Source: Proteus hauseri ATCC 700826 (lineage in GTDB: Bacteria > Pseudomonadota > Gammaproteobacteria > Enterobacterales > Enterobacteriaceae). From it: 64,000 bases of DNA. A model generated the notes under the pieces. That model did no database searches. It was not told where the DNA came from and worked only from the letters and a program-made list of their open reading frames with translations. The DNA lies in assembly GCF_001654965.1 (NCBI RefSeq), contig NZ_LXEV01000022.1, positions 62,001 to 126,000 of the forward strand. The letters are read 5' to 3'. Below are positions 15,381 through 26,096 of this stretch, one piece after another; the stretch's first letter is position 1; each line of letters opens with the position of its first letter. The translations under genes were made by a program, and so were the position numbers.

Positions 15381-16550
15381 ATGTACCAAAATAACTTCAA
15401 TAAAATAATTTCTAGGCAAAATACCTACAGCGCAAAATGGTGCCATAACAACGCAAATCTAATTCCATTATCTGTTGCTGATATGGATATTTCTGCACCT
15501 GATTTTATTATTAACAAACTGACTGAATTTAATCATCTTGGGATCTATGGCTATACTGACCTTAGTCATGACTGGAATAGCGTTGCTGCTAATTGGTTTA
15601 AAACGCAATATCAATGGACAGTAAATCCAGAAAATATTGTTTTTTGTCCTCGCATTATTCAGGCTGTTTCTCTTTATATTCAAAATTTTACTCAAGTGGG
15701 TGATAAAGTCACAACACTGTCTCCGGCTTACCATCCTATTAGTAATGCAGTTAGTGTAAATCAGCGCGAATTATTAGAATGTACACTTATTTATCGTGAT
15801 AAACAGTACCAAATTGATTTTGATGATTTAGAAAATAAATTTAAACAATCTGTCTGCTTTATTTTATTATCGCCGCATAATCCGACGGGTACAGTGTGGC
15901 AACGTGATGATTTATTAAAAATTGCTGCACTAGCTGAAAAATATCGAGTCTTTATTATTTCTGATGATGTTCATGCTGATTTTATTTTTAATGACTCGGT
16001 TTACTACCCTATTTCATCGCTAAGTTCTTATGTGGAACAACACTCCTTTATTTGTACCTCGCCCGCTAAAACCTTCAATTTAGCCGGTTTAGAAATTGCC
16101 AATATTGTTATTGGTAATACTCAATATCGTGAAAAATTCAAACACTGTTTAATTGCTGCGGGTATTCATAATCCGGGCTACTTTTCAGTGCCAGCCTTTT
16201 TACAAGCTTATACCTTTCAAGGTCAGCAATGGGTTTTAGAGTTAAAAAATTATCTTGCTGATAACCGCCGTTGGGTAAAAGAACAATGTGAACGTTATTT
16301 TCCTGATTGGGTTATCACTCAAAGCTATGGCACCTACATGCTATGGATTAATTATCAACAAATGCAATTAAGCGAAAAAAAATTAAAACAATGGTTTATT
16401 TCATTAGCCGAAGTAGAAATGAGTTGGGGAAGTGGATTTGGTGCTGCTGGGGATGGTTTTTTTCGTATTAATATTGCGACCCCTCGCTCTACTTTAGAAA
16501 ACGTTTTTACTCGGCTTATTCGTACCTTACCTCACGCCAGTTTGGAATAA
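15381..16550 (+). CDS. PatB/MalY-type PLP enzyme (probable C-S lyase)
   Basis: This 389-residue fold-type I PLP enzyme belongs to the aminotransferase I/II group of MalY/PatB cystathionine beta-lyase-like proteins. Visible features are 'IPLSVADMDISAPDFI' near residue 28, 'SPHNPTGTVW' (164-173), 'SDDVHADF' (Asp contacting the PLP nitrogen) and the Schiff-base Lys230 in 'TSPAKTFNLAGLE'. The final Arg motif 'FFRINIATPRSTLE' binds the substrate carboxylate. The likely reaction is beta-elimination from cystathionine or Cys conjugates. A GAGGGG ribosome site precedes it. It is the first gene downstream of the CRP/XylR control region, with nhaC 6 bases behind it, an unexpected place for such an enzyme. 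Confidence 0.8.
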   Translation: MYQNNFNKIISRQNTYSAKWCHNNANLIPLSVADMDISAPDFIINKLTEFNHLGIYGYTDLSHDWNSVAANWFKTQYQWTVNPENIVFCPRIIQAVSLYIQNFTQVGDKVTTLSPAYHPISNAVSVNQRELLECTLIYRDKQYQIDFDDLENKFKQSVCFILLSPHNPTGTVWQRDDLLKIAALAEKYRVFIISDDVHADFIFNDSVYYPISSLSSYVEQHSFICTSPAKTFNLAGLEIANIVIGNTQYREKFKHCLIAAGIHNPGYFSVPAFLQAYTFQGQQWVLELKNYLADNRRWVKEQCERYFPDWVITQSYGTYMLWINYQQMQLSEKKLKQWFISLAEVEMSWGSGFGAAGDGFFRINIATPRSTLENVFTRLIRTLPHASLE

Positions 16551-16556
16551 ATAAAA

Positions 16557-18032
16557 ATGAAAACGCAAACGATAAACAGCCCGAGAACACCTACTCTACT
16601 TGAATCTCTCTTTCCTATTCTCACTATGGTGGTGTTATTAGGGGGTGGCTACGCTGCTTTCGATTTACCACCTGAGCCATTAATGGTGCTATCTACCGTT
16701 GTCGCAGCTTTATTAGTAAAACGACTTGGTTATCGCTATGACGAAATCTTAACCGCCATCTCACAAAAAATTGCTAAGACCATGCCTGCATTACTGATTT
16801 TAATCAGTGTCGGTTTGCTCATCGGTACGTGGATGATTGGCGGAACTATTCCGCTCATGATCTACTACGGTTTAAAGATGATTAGCCCAGAGATGCTTTA
16901 TGTTACTGCATTATTGGTCACATCATTAGTTTCTGTTTGTACCGGAACTTCGTGGGGCTCTGCGGGTACTATTGGTGTCGCTTTTATGGGGGTTGCTGTT
17001 GGTATGGATGCCAACCTCGCTGCAACCGCGGGAGCTGTAGTTGCTGGAGCCTATTTTGGTGACAAACTTTCACCGTTATCTGGGGATACTAATCTTGCTG
17101 CCATGGCCGCAAGAATCGACTTATATCAACATATTTGGCATTTACTCTACACCACTTTACCTTCGCTGATTTTAACTGCGATAGTGATGACGGTCTATGG
17201 TTTGAATGGTGATTTAGCGGGTCAAGGTATACCTGAAAAAGTCACTTTAATTACCGATGGGCTTGAGGCGGTTTATAACTTTAACCTTATCTTGCTTATT
17301 CCTGTATTAGTCATTTTATATGGTTCAATTACCAAGAAACCAACAATTCCGGTGATGTTAGCATCCGCAGCTATTGCCATGTTCAATGCTTATCTTATTC
17401 AGGGATTTGGTTTACACGATATCGTAAAAAGTGCAGTCGATGGCTTTAATGTCTCAATGATCCAAGGTAAAGAAGTCCCTGAATTACTAGGTAATTTGCT
17501 TAATCGTGGCGGAATGAACTCGATGATGAGCACCCTACTTATCTGTTTCTGTGCCCTCTCTTTTGCGGGAACATTATCGCTAAGCGGTGCATTAGAGGTG
17601 ATTGTTCATGCGCTGTTAAAAATGGTTCATTCCACAGGTTCTATGATTGCAGCAACTATCGTTTGTGGGTTAACCATGATTGGTGTGACTTGTAATGGCC
17701 AAATCTCCATTCTTATACCCATCGAAATGTTACGTGGCGCTTATATAGAGCGCGGCTTACATCCTAAAAACCTTGCTCGTACCGTAGAAGACTCTGCCAC
17801 TATTTTTGAACCGATTTTACCTTGGACTGCTGCCGGTGCTTACATGGCAGGTACGTTAGGTGTTGCAACCTTAAGCTACTTACCTTGGGCCGTTCTGTGT
17901 TGGAGTGGCATCTTCTTTGCCTTGCTATGGGGCTTTACCGGAATTGGCATTGCTAAATTAACACCAGAAGAGCAGCAAGAAATGACTGCTGAGCTTGAAT
18001 CACATTCAGAATTACAACTTGAAACTAAATAA
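16557..18032 (+). CDS. NhaC-family Na+/H+ antiporter
   Basis: This 491-residue inner-membrane protein has about 11-12 helices. The NhaC family signatures '[20 protein letters not shown]', '[20 protein letters not shown]' and '[20 protein letters not shown]' are clear. The family exchanges Na+ for H+, and some members exchange malate/lactate. It sits 6 bases after the PatB-like gene and 11 bases before xylA, so it should be translated from the same mRNA as the xylose genes. Whether it moves ions or an organic solute linked to xylose or sulfur-compound use is not visible. It replaces the transporter slot one would expect for a sugar operon. Confidence 0.85.
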   Translation: MKTQTINSPRTPTLLESLFPILTMVVLLGGGYAAFDLPPEPLMVLSTVVAALLVKRLGYRYDEILTAISQKIAKTMPALLILISVGLLIGTWMIGGTIPLMIYYGLKMISPEMLYVTALLVTSLVSVCTGTSWGSAGTIGVAFMGVAVGMDANLAATAGAVVAGAYFGDKLSPLSGDTNLAAMAARIDLYQHIWHLLYTTLPSLILTAIVMTVYGLNGDLAGQGIPEKVTLITDGLEAVYNFNLILLIPVLVILYGSITKKPTIPVMLASAAIAMFNAYLIQGFGLHDIVKSAVDGFNVSMIQGKEVPELLGNLLNRGGMNSMMSTLLICFCALSFAGTLSLSGALEVIVHALLKMVHSTGSMIAATIVCGLTMIGVTCNGQISILIPIEMLRGAYIERGLHPKNLARTVEDSATIFEPILPWTAAGAYMAGTLGVATLSYLPWAVLCWSGIFFALLWGFTGIGIAKLTPEEQQEMTAELESHSELQLETK

Positions 18033-18043
18033 GGACGGTCTTC

Positions 18044-19360
18044 ATGTCTTACTTCGATAAAATTGATCAAATTCAATATGAAGGTACTACCAGTAATAAC
18101 CCTTTAGCGTTTCGTTACTATAATCCAGACGAGGTTATTTTAGGTAAACGTATGGAAGACCATCTGAGATTTGCCGCCTGCTATTGGCATAATTTCTGCT
18201 GGAATGGCGCAGATATGTTTGGTATTGGTACTTTTGACCGACCTTGGCAAACACCCGGTGAAGCATTAGAACAAGCGAAACGAAAAGCAGATGTCGCCTT
18301 TGAATTTTTCCATAAATTAAATGTGCCTTTTTACTGTTTCCATGATGTTGATGTTATTTCTGAAGGAAATAGTATTAATGAATATACCTCTAACATGGCA
18401 GCTATCACTGAGGTATTAGCGAAAAAACAAGAAGAAAACAACATTAAACTGTTATGGGGAACAGCAAACTGTTTTACAAATCCACGCTATGGTGCTGGTG
18501 CGGCAACCAATCCAAACCCAGAGGTTTTTGCATGGGCGGCGACACAAGTGTGTGAAGCGATGAAAGCGACAAAAACGTTAGGAGGTGAAAACTATGTACT
18601 TTGGGGGGGACGCGAAGGCTATGAAACCTTACTAAATACTGATTTACGCCAAGAGAGAGAACAAATTGGTCGTTTTATGCAAATGGTGGTTGAGCATAAA
18701 CACAAAATTGGTTTTCAAGGTACATTACTGATTGAGCCAAAACCACAAGAGCCAACTAAACATCAGTATGATTATGATACAGCAACAGTTTATGGTTTCT
18801 TAAAACAGTTTGGTTTAGAAAAAGAAATTAAGGTAAATATTGAAGCTAATCATGCGACTCTAGCTGGGCACAGTTTTCACCATGAAATAGCGACCGCTAT
18901 TGCATTAGGTATTTTAGGTTCGGTCGATGCTAACCGTGGCGATCCACAACTAGGCTGGGATACAGACCAATTTCCTAACAGCGTAGAAGAAAACGCCTTA
19001 GTCATGTATGAAATTCTAAAATCAGGAGGATTTACTACCGGTGGCTTAAACTTTGATGCCAAAGTACGCCGTCAAAGTAACGATAAATATGACCTTTTCT
19101 ATGGACATATTTCTGGTATGGATACTATGGCAATGGCATTACGGATTGCAGCGAGAATGATCCAAGATGGTGGGCTTGATAAATTTACCGCTCAGCGTTA
19201 TTCAGGTTGGAGTGCTGAGTTTGGCCAACATATTCTGCAAGGCAAATTAAGCCTTGAAGAGGTGGCTAAATATGCACAAATCAACACCTTAGCACCACAA
19301 CTACAAAGTGGTCGCCAAGAAATGCTCGAAAGCTTAGTTAATCGTTATATTTTTGGTTAA
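18044..19360 (+). CDS. xylA: Xylose isomerase
   Basis: This 438-residue cytoplasmic TIM-barrel enzyme converts D-xylose to D-xylulose with two divalent metal ions. The catalytic His is in 'YCFHDVDVI', signature 1 is '[17 protein letters not shown]', and signature 2 is '[18 protein letters not shown]'. '[14 protein letters not shown]' is also family-typical. Length is close to E. coli XylA (440). An AAGGAC-type ribosome site precedes the ATG, 11 bases after nhaC. A strong hairpin separates it from xylB. Confidence 0.96.
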   Translation: MSYFDKIDQIQYEGTTSNNPLAFRYYNPDEVILGKRMEDHLRFAACYWHNFCWNGADMFGIGTFDRPWQTPGEALEQAKRKADVAFEFFHKLNVPFYCFHDVDVISEGNSINEYTSNMAAITEVLAKKQEENNIKLLWGTANCFTNPRYGAGAATNPNPEVFAWAATQVCEAMKATKTLGGENYVLWGGREGYETLLNTDLRQEREQIGRFMQMVVEHKHKIGFQGTLLIEPKPQEPTKHQYDYDTATVYGFLKQFGLEKEIKVNIEANHATLAGHSFHHEIATAIALGILGSVDANRGDPQLGWDTDQFPNSVEENALVMYEILKSGGFTTGGLNFDAKVRRQSNDKYDLFYGHISGMDTMAMALRIAARMIQDGGLDKFTAQRYSGWSAEFGQHILQGKLSLEEVAKYAQINTLAPQLQSGRQEMLESLVNRYIFG

Positions 19361-19385
19361 CTATACTGCTGAATAATAAATCTAA

Positions 19386-19408
19386 ACACAGCGGTTTTTC
19401 CGCTGTGT
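19386..19408 (+). other. Intercistronic hairpin xylA-xylB
   Basis: ACACAGCGG (19386-19394) and CCGCTGTGT (19400-19408) form a perfect 9-bp stem with a TTTTT loop. There is no T-run after it, so it more likely stabilises the xylA mRNA or lowers xylB expression than terminates fully. Confidence 0.7.
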
Positions 19409-19453
19409 CTATTTAACCCTGGGTTATTAAATAGCGTGTTATGAGGTAATTTC

Positions 19454-20908
19454 ATGTATTTAGGGCTAGATTTAGGCACATCAAGCGTTAAGGCGATCAT
19501 TATGAATGAGCAAGGTGATGTGATCGCTAGCCACTCGGTTTCTTTAGTCATATCACGCCCCCAGCCTCAATGGTCTGAACAAAATCCTCAAGCCTGGTGG
19601 CAAGCGACTGAAGACGCTATTACCCATCTGAGTCAAACTTATCCAATGGAAAATATAAAAGCGATAGGTTTAAGTGGCCAAATGCATGGTGCTGTTTTGT
19701 TGGATGATCATCAAAACGTATTACGCCCTGCTATTTTATGGAACGATGGCCGCAGCTTTAAGCAATGCCAAGCCTTAGAGAAGCAATACCCTCAATTTAA
19801 AAAACTAACCGGTAATTTGCTGATGCCAGGTTTTACGGCACCCAAAATTCAGTGGATTGCTGAAAATGAACCCGATGTTTTTCAACGTATCTCTCATGTG
19901 TTGTTACCGAAAGATTTTTTACGTTGGAAAATGAGTGGTAATTTTGCCAGCGATATGTCGGATGCTGCGGGTACCCTTTGGTTAGATATGCAAAAGCGAG
20001 ATTGGAGTGATGAACTACTTGCGGCAACAGGGCTCTCTCGCCGCCAAATGCCAACCTTATTTGAAGGTAATCAAATAACCGGATATCTACTACCCGAAGT
20101 CGCCAAAAAATGGCGGATGAAACAGGTACCGATTATTGCTGGTGGCGGCGATAATGCCGCAGGTGCTATAGGTGTTGGCGTTTATCAACCTGGTCAAGCG
20201 ATGCTTTCATTAGGAACTTCAGGGGTTTATTTTGTTGTTAGTGAAAGATTTCTACACAATACTGATAATGCAGTACATAGCTTTTGCCATGCGCTACCTA
20301 ATACGTGGCATTTAATGTCAGTAATGTTAAGTGCAGCATCTTGTCTTGATTGGGTGTGCCAATTAACAGGTATTGATAATGTGGGTGCGATGTTTGAAGA
20401 AATAGAGCAACACACCCCAGCGAGCACGCCGCTATTATTTTTACCTTACCTTTCTGGTGAACGGACACCTTATAATAATCCTAATGCAAAAGGTGTTTTT
20501 TGGGGATTAACTCATGAGCATCAACGTGCTGATTTATGTCAAGCAGTGCTAGAAGGTGTAAGTTTTGCGTTACGTCAAGGTATGGAAGTTGCTGATAATG
20601 CTGGGCAATTGGCGAACAGTATTACATTAATAGGTGGCGGGGCTAAAAGTGCCTATTGGCGACAACTGCTTGCGGATATGACAGGAAAGACACTCGACTA
20701 TCGTCAAGGTGGTGAGATAGGCCCCGCGCTTGGTGCGGCAAGATTAGCGCAATTAGCAATTAACCCAGCCCATTCATCAAAAATAATTCTTTCTCAACCT
20801 AAATTAGAATCACAACATACGCCAAATCAAGAAAAACATGCAGCGTATAAAAATAAATATAAAGCCTTTCAAAAACTCTATTTGTTAATTGAAACAATGG
20901 AAATATAG
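19454..20908 (+). CDS. xylB: Xylulokinase
   Basis: This 484-residue FGGY-family sugar kinase phosphorylates D-xylulose to xylulose 5-phosphate for the pentose phosphate pathway. 'YLGLDLGTSSVKAI' at the N-terminus is the phosphate loop, 'GLSGQMHGAVLLD' and 'RPAILWNDGR' bind sugar, and 'YLSGERTPYNNPNAKGVFWG' plus 'LIGGGAKSAYWRQLLADM' are FGGY signatures. E. coli XylB has the same length (484). It is the last gene of the operon, followed by a 14-bp stem terminator. Confidence 0.96.
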   Translation: MYLGLDLGTSSVKAIIMNEQGDVIASHSVSLVISRPQPQWSEQNPQAWWQATEDAITHLSQTYPMENIKAIGLSGQMHGAVLLDDHQNVLRPAILWNDGRSFKQCQALEKQYPQFKKLTGNLLMPGFTAPKIQWIAENEPDVFQRISHVLLPKDFLRWKMSGNFASDMSDAAGTLWLDMQKRDWSDELLAATGLSRRQMPTLFEGNQITGYLLPEVAKKWRMKQVPIIAGGGDNAAGAIGVGVYQPGQAMLSLGTSGVYFVVSERFLHNTDNAVHSFCHALPNTWHLMSVMLSAASCLDWVCQLTGIDNVGAMFEEIEQHTPASTPLLFLPYLSGERTPYNNPNAKGVFWGLTHEHQRADLCQAVLEGVSFALRQGMEVADNAGQLANSITLIGGGAKSAYWRQLLADMTGKTLDYRQGGEIGPALGAARLAQLAINPAHSSKIILSQPKLESQHTPNQEKHAAYKNKYKAFQKLYLLIETMEI

Positions 20909-20937
20909 CAATATTGCGTCAATATCGGGAAAATAAA

Positions 20938-20974
20938 AAAATAGAGCAAGATAAATTTAGTCTTGCTCTATTTT
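20938..20974. terminator. Terminator of the xyl operon
   Basis: AAAATAGAGCAAGA (20938-20951) pairs perfectly with TCTTGCTCTATTTT (20961-20974) around a 9-base loop. A- and T-rich flanks make it usable in both directions. Confidence 0.85.
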
Positions 20975-21070
20975 CTTTAATAATTAATGATTAAAAATAA
21001 GTAGAGTTTAATTGCTTTATTAATAATTCAAACAATCAACAACACAAAAATAAACTAAAAATAAGACCTA

Positions 21071-21090
21071 GCCCCGAAAAGTTTCAGGGC
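21071..21090 (-). terminator. Terminator of the yjbD-like gene
   Basis: GCCC-GAAA pairs with TTTC-GGGC with one internal mismatch. On the reverse strand it is followed by a T-rich stretch just beyond the stop of the small gene at 21102. Confidence 0.5.
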
Positions 21091-21101
21091 AAATAAATTG
21101 G

Positions 21102-21365
21102 TTAGCGGTATCCACGGCTATGGTTGTTAGAAGACCAGCTATAGGTTTCATCACTTGGAACAAGTTTATCTTTTTTCTTTTGGGCGCGTACTTTCTTGGT
21201 GGCTTTTTCAACTTCGAGGGAGATTTCGGTAATAATGGCGTCTTTGACTTTATTCATTTCTGAGTTAGTTAATTCACGACCTAATTTCTTTCTTTCTTGT
21301 CCTATCCTGGTTTTCACTCTCATCTGTTGGGCATCAGTCATTTCTTGCATTGTCAGTTTTTTCAT
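21102..21365 (-). CDS. yjbD: YjbD-like small basic protein (DUF3811)
   Basis: This 87-residue, highly charged protein is rich in Lys and Glu and probably mostly helical. 'LTMQEMTDAQQ', 'GRELTNSEMNKVKDAII' and the C-terminal 'YSWSSNNHSRGYR' correspond to E. coli YjbD (DUF3811, about 90 residues, ending SFSWSANTSTRGRR from memory). The function is unknown in any species I can recall. It is a single gene with its own terminator at 21071-21090. Confidence 0.75.
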   Translation of the reverse strand: MKKLTMQEMTDAQQMRVKTRIGQERKKLGRELTNSEMNKVKDAIITEISLEVEKATKKVRAQKKKDKLVPSDETYSWSSNNHSRGYR

Positions 21366-21557
21366 TAAATTACCCTACTTATGTTGAGTTATGAATAGAT
21401 AATATAACATCATTGAAATAGCTAACAATAATTAAATTTTTTAATTTAAGGTACTGAAGTTAGTATTTTTACTAACTCATTATTTAACAATAATCTTATG
21501 CACTACAAGATGAATAACGTAATGCATAAGTCATTAAAGATAAATAGATTTAACCGA

Positions 21558-22583
21558 CTAAATTAATTGAAGAAATGTCGTTTTAAAGCTATCAATATCT
21601 TCTTGTGTTGTTGCCCATGAAGTACAAAGACGTAAACAACTTAAATTAGGATCTTCTAATAAAACGCGATGAAAAACAAATTGCTGAGTAAGCTTATCAG
21701 CAATCGCATTTGGTAAAATAACAAATACTTGGTTAGATTCAGGTGGTGCTAAGAAGTCAAACCCTTGCTCAATGAAAAAATCAGCTAGCTGAGTTGCCAT
21801 CTCATTAATATGTTTGCCTAGCTTAAAATAGAGGTCATCATTAAATAACGCATAAAATTGAGCACCTAATAACCAACCTTTTGCTTGTAATCCCCCTTTT
21901 TGTTTCAAGCTAAACCGAAAGTCCGATTTTAATGCTGGATTATTGATAACTAATGCTTCAGCAGACATGGCACCTATTTTTGTTCCACCAATATAAAACG
22001 CATCGGTAAGTGCGGCGATATCCTCAATGGTGAGATCACTTTCTAATGACATCAATCCACCAGCTAAACGAGCTCCATCAAGATATAGCCATAAATTATA
22101 TTCATCACAAAATTGGCGTAAAGCTTGAATTTCGGCTTTGCGATACACAGTACCAATTTCTGTTGCATTGGTAATATAAACCAGCTTGGGCTGCACCCAA
22201 TGCTCATCATTATGTTCAGCAATGATTGGCTTAATAAGGTCGGGGGTTAATTTACCATCAGCAGAAAAAGTGGTAATGACTTTATGCCCTGTTGCCTCTA
22301 TTGCCCCTGTTTCATGAGTAGCAATATGCCCTGTGCTTACTGAAATAACCGCCTGATGAGGGCGTAAGAAATGCGATATCGCTGTTAAATTGGTAATAGT
22401 ACCGCCATTAAAAAAATGAATATCAGCATCAGCTTTTTGTATGCGTTGTTTTATTAATTCAGCAGCTTGATGACATAGTTTATCCATACCATAGCCATCG
22501 TAGCGTTGCCCCACCATATCGGTGATCACCTTCATGACCGCAGGATGTGCAATTTCGTTATAGTCATTTTGAAAGCGGTACAT
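21558..22583 (-). CDS. Threonine aldolase-family PLP enzyme
   Basis: This 341-residue fold-type I PLP enzyme belongs to the beta-eliminating lyase/threonine aldolase family. It probably cleaves L-threonine or allo-threonine to glycine and acetaldehyde in the cytoplasm. Key features are 'FFNGGTITNLTAISH' (phosphate pocket), 'STGHIATHETGAIEATGHKV' (His stacking on PLP), 'LYLDGARLAGGL' (Asp169) and the Schiff-base Lys202 in 'YIGGTKIGAMSAEAL'. It is related to, but more divergent than, E. coli LtaE. It is a single gene whose start at 22583 is divergent from nothing close, with yegD upstream in the same direction. Confidence 0.85.
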   Translation of the reverse strand: MYRFQNDYNEIAHPAVMKVITDMVGQRYDGYGMDKLCHQAAELIKQRIQKADADIHFFNGGTITNLTAISHFLRPHQAVISVSTGHIATHETGAIEATGHKVITTFSADGKLTPDLIKPIIAEHNDEHWVQPKLVYITNATEIGTVYRKAEIQALRQFCDEYNLWLYLDGARLAGGLMSLESDLTIEDIAALTDAFYIGGTKIGAMSAEALVINNPALKSDFRFSLKQKGGLQAKGWLLGAQFYALFNDDLYFKLGKHINEMATQLADFFIEQGFDFLAPPESNQVFVILPNAIADKLTQQFVFHRVLLEDPNLSCLRLCTSWATTQEDIDSFKTTFLQLI

Positions 22584-22734
22584 GTGTACTCCTGTTTTAT
22601 AAAATTTTTATATGTTGTGTCGTTTTATATCTAAAATAAAAAGCGTCTATACACACTCAATATAGTATTGAATACAATAGACGCCTTAATATATTGATAA
22701 AATCAATTATCTTAAACTGCTTATTTAAAGTTAC

Positions 22735-24087
22735 TCATTTAAAGCAAATATCACCCCAACGCGCAAGGCCCGCAGTTACAGAACCAAAATCATTGCCTTT
22801 AACTATCGGGATATTAGGTAATTGCTGCTGTATTGCTTGGCATAATACAGGTGAACGCGCTGAACCTCCGGTCATAAAAATGACATCAGGTTTTATTCCC
22901 CCTTGCTGAACAGCATTATTGACTAACTCAATCATTTTGCTTTTTGGTGATTCTATCGCATCGATCATTTGCTGATGCTCAATATTAACTTCAAGCGTTT
23001 CACTGAGTAATTTAATATTTGCTATATAGTCAGGAGAATCTGATAACGCAATTTTAGCTTCTTCAGCGCGCCGAACTAGGCTATAACCCAAGGTTTCATT
23101 ATAAACTTCAATTAAACGAGCTATTTTTTCTGGCTCTTGAGCATCGCGTTTTAATTGGTTTAATACAGCCAAATTCTGACGAGAATAGAAATTTTTTTGT
23201 GCTTCAACGTTATTTATCGCAATAGGATCCCAAAAATGCATCAGTGGTAATTGAATGCCTGATAACATTGAACCGGTCATGCCAAAATGAGGCATTAATT
23301 GTTTAAATGCGAGATAAATATCAAGATCATTACCGCCAACACGCTGCCCACTATGAGCAAGTAATGTATTTGAGCGATCTGTTTTACCTCGATAACTCGG
23401 CCCCATTTGAATTAACGAACAATCTGTTGTACCACCACCAATATCTACAACCAGTACAGTTTGATCTTTTTCTAATGAGGCTTCGTATTCCAAACCCGCA
23501 GCGACAGGTTCAAATTCAAACATAACATTCTTAAAACCAGCACGTGTAGCCGCACGAATAAGAATATTTTCAGCCTGTTTATTTGAAGCCTCTCCACCTA
23601 GCCCATTAAAGTTAATAGGTTTACCAATAACGGTATCAGTAATCGTTTCTTGCGTACTTTTTTCAGCTTGATGTTTAATATTTGCCATCATGGCGCAAAC
23701 TAAATCTTCGAAGAAACTAATTTGTATATCATGTAAACCCGAAGCACCTAAAAAGGACTTAGGCGATTTAACGTAATAAACATCACGGGGATCACGAAGA
23801 TATAAACTAAGTGCAGACTGTCCGAACAAAATATCTTCAGGAACTAGCTCAATATCTTCATCTCGATTAAAAGCGATTGATTTTCGCAGTAATTGCTCAC
23901 CTATCTCACTTGAAGGTTTGATATTTAAATGGCGAAATAAGTGCTCAGAAACAGATTCACGGGTAGGCGCACAAAGTGTTGATGGAATATAAAAATCATC
24001 ACCTTCTAAAGGCAAAAGGGTTGGCTTTCCCTCTTTCATTATCGCAACAGAACAATTTGACGTTCCGTAATCAAAGCCAATAAACAT
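22735..24087 (-). CDS. yegD: YegD, Hsp70-like protein
   Basis: This 450-residue actin/Hsp70-fold ATPase matches E. coli YegD in length and sequence. Phosphate loops are 'FIGFDYGTSNCSVAIM' at the N-terminus and 'VLVVDIGGGTTDCSLIQMGP' mid-protein, and the adenosine motif is 'VIFMTGGSARSPVLCQAI'. 'YVKSPKSFLGASGL' is family-specific. It lacks the substrate-binding C-terminal half of DnaK, so it is a nucleotide-binding-domain-only member of unknown client range. Monocistronic. Confidence 0.93.
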   Translation of the reverse strand: MFIGFDYGTSNCSVAIMKEGKPTLLPLEGDDFYIPSTLCAPTRESVSEHLFRHLNIKPSSEIGEQLLRKSIAFNRDEDIELVPEDILFGQSALSLYLRDPRDVYYVKSPKSFLGASGLHDIQISFFEDLVCAMMANIKHQAEKSTQETITDTVIGKPINFNGLGGEASNKQAENILIRAATRAGFKNVMFEFEPVAAGLEYEASLEKDQTVLVVDIGGGTTDCSLIQMGPSYRGKTDRSNTLLAHSGQRVGGNDLDIYLAFKQLMPHFGMTGSMLSGIQLPLMHFWDPIAINNVEAQKNFYSRQNLAVLNQLKRDAQEPEKIARLIEVYNETLGYSLVRRAEEAKIALSDSPDYIANIKLLSETLEVNIEHQQMIDAIESPKSKMIELVNNAVQQGGIKPDVIFMTGGSARSPVLCQAIQQQLPNIPIVKGNDFGSVTAGLARWGDICFK

Positions 24088-24289
24088 TCAGCCTCCCCAG
24101 CTAGACTTAGTATGAAAAAAAAGACTGAAAACTCTACCCCATGCTTCAAACAATTACCAAGATTTTTTGCTTAAAATATTTTAAGAAAGCAATAAAAATA
24201 CGGTAAGCACATTTATGCTCTATTTATTTTCGCCCCTAAAGGAAAAATGTATAAAATTACGCTATTGACTCAATAAGTGAGGACATAAA
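24088..24289. other. Spacer upstream of yegD
   Basis: AT-rich spacer between yegD and a small disrupted frame at 24290. No clear operator or gene was seen. Confidence 0.4.
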
Positions 24290-24826
<537 letters not shown>

Positions 24827-24912
24827 TTATTTATTAATTATTACTCAGTAACTTGTAGTCTCAGCTTTTTAAACTAAATTATAAGGAGATTGTTAAATTA
24901 AGGAATATGATA

Positions 24913-25998
24913 ATGAAGTTTAATAAAATATTAAGTTGTTTACTCCCCTCGTTACTTGCTGTTTCTTTAACAAGTGAAGCTTGCTCTAGTTTAGCTATAA
25001 CGGATAAAAAAAATAATGTTTATCAAGGCAGAACATTAGAATTGTCGTCTGAGCTACCGTCATGGGTTTCTTATTATCCACAAAATACACAATTCACAAA
25101 ATTAGCCCCTAATGGTGAAAAAGGTCTAAGTTATAGTGCTAAATATGACATATTAGCGATTACGACAGATATCTATTTTGATGGTGGTGACCATAATTTA
25201 CTACAAGGTCTTAATAGTGCAGGACTATCATTTAGCGCCAATATGATAACAGAAGCAGAATTATCCCCTATTGAACCTAAAAATTACGATAAATCTATTC
25301 CTGTTATCTCTATTGGTGAATGGGCATTAGCTAATTTTTCAACTGTTGAAGAAGTGCAAAAAGCGGTTGAGTCTGGCTATTTTTGGGATCCTGTATTAAC
25401 AAATTTTGGTAATTTAAAATCTCCTTTCCATTATGCGTTTCATGATAAAAATGGCGGTAGTATTGTTGTTGAGGCTTTAAATGGTCAATTGCACGTTTAT
25501 CAAAATCCAACTCGCGCAATGACAAATGGGCCTGATTTTCCTTGGCATTTAACCAATCTGAATAATTTCAGTCAATTAACTAATATTGACAGATCATCAG
25601 CGGTTTTAGGAAATATAAAAGTTATACAACCTGATAGTGGTATTGCAGTATCAAGTTTACCTTCATCAGATACTTCTGTAGGACGTTTTGTTCGTGCTGT
25701 TTATTTCTCAACATATGCACCTAAAGCAGATTCCACACAAGAAGCGATGAATACACTCGCACATATTATGAATCGTTTTGATAGAACCAAAAATATAACA
25801 GCAGATGTGATGGGAGAGAGCCAAAGTACTAGTAAAGAGCTTCAAACGGAATATACCGTTTGGACCAGTCTATCGGATTTAACTAATGGTGTGATGCAGG
25901 TAAGAGGCTATAACGATATCAACTATGCTGAATATTCTCTTGCGCAATTTAAAAATTCAAGTAAACCTGTTTTTGAAAAGATTAATGTGAAGAAATAA
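24913..25998 (+). CDS. Penicillin V acylase/choloylglycine hydrolase family protein
   Basis: This 361-residue Ntn-hydrolase of the linear-amide C-N hydrolase family starts best at the ATG at 24913 (AAGGA 8 bases upstream; another ATG six bases earlier is too close). A signal peptide ends SLTSEA, directly followed by Cys24, which becomes the N-terminal catalytic nucleophile after cleavage. 'YQGRTLEL' (Arg), 'GLNSAGLSFSANM' (Asp/Asn region), 'MTNGPDFPWHLTNL' and the late 'VWTSLSDLTNG' Arg/Asn region fit the family. It should be periplasmic. Gram-negative members cleave penicillin V or acyl-homoserine lactones. Which of these applies here is not visible. Confidence 0.85.
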   Translation: MKFNKILSCLLPSLLAVSLTSEACSSLAITDKKNNVYQGRTLELSSELPSWVSYYPQNTQFTKLAPNGEKGLSYSAKYDILAITTDIYFDGGDHNLLQGLNSAGLSFSANMITEAELSPIEPKNYDKSIPVISIGEWALANFSTVEEVQKAVESGYFWDPVLTNFGNLKSPFHYAFHDKNGGSIVVEALNGQLHVYQNPTRAMTNGPDFPWHLTNLNNFSQLTNIDRSSAVLGNIKVIQPDSGIAVSSLPSSDTSVGRFVRAVYFSTYAPKADSTQEAMNTLAHIMNRFDRTKNITADVMGESQSTSKELQTEYTVWTSLSDLTNGVMQVRGYNDINYAEYSLAQFKNSSKPVFEKINVKK

Positions 25999-26011
25999 CG
26001 TATTTTTTATC

Positions 26012-26061
26012 ATCGTATTAGAGGTAAAAAGCTATTTTGTTAAAAATGCCTCTAATACGAT
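26012..26061. terminator. Long stem-loop between convergent acylase and mdtP genes
   Basis: ATCGTATTAGAGG (26012-26024) pairs perfectly with CCTCTAATACGAT (26049-26061) around a 24-base loop. It lacks a clear T-run on either side, so it may protect 3' ends rather than terminate. Confidence 0.6.
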
Positions 26062-26096
26062 AATGTAGCAAATTGCACGCAGTGTTACACAAAAAA

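Noticed and set aside
23307-23525. Forward-strand frame inside yegD
   Set aside because: It is antisense to a conserved gene, with no start signals.
24907-24912. Use of the first ATG of the acylase gene
   Set aside because: It sits too close to the AAGGA ribosome site; the ATG at 24913 has normal spacing.
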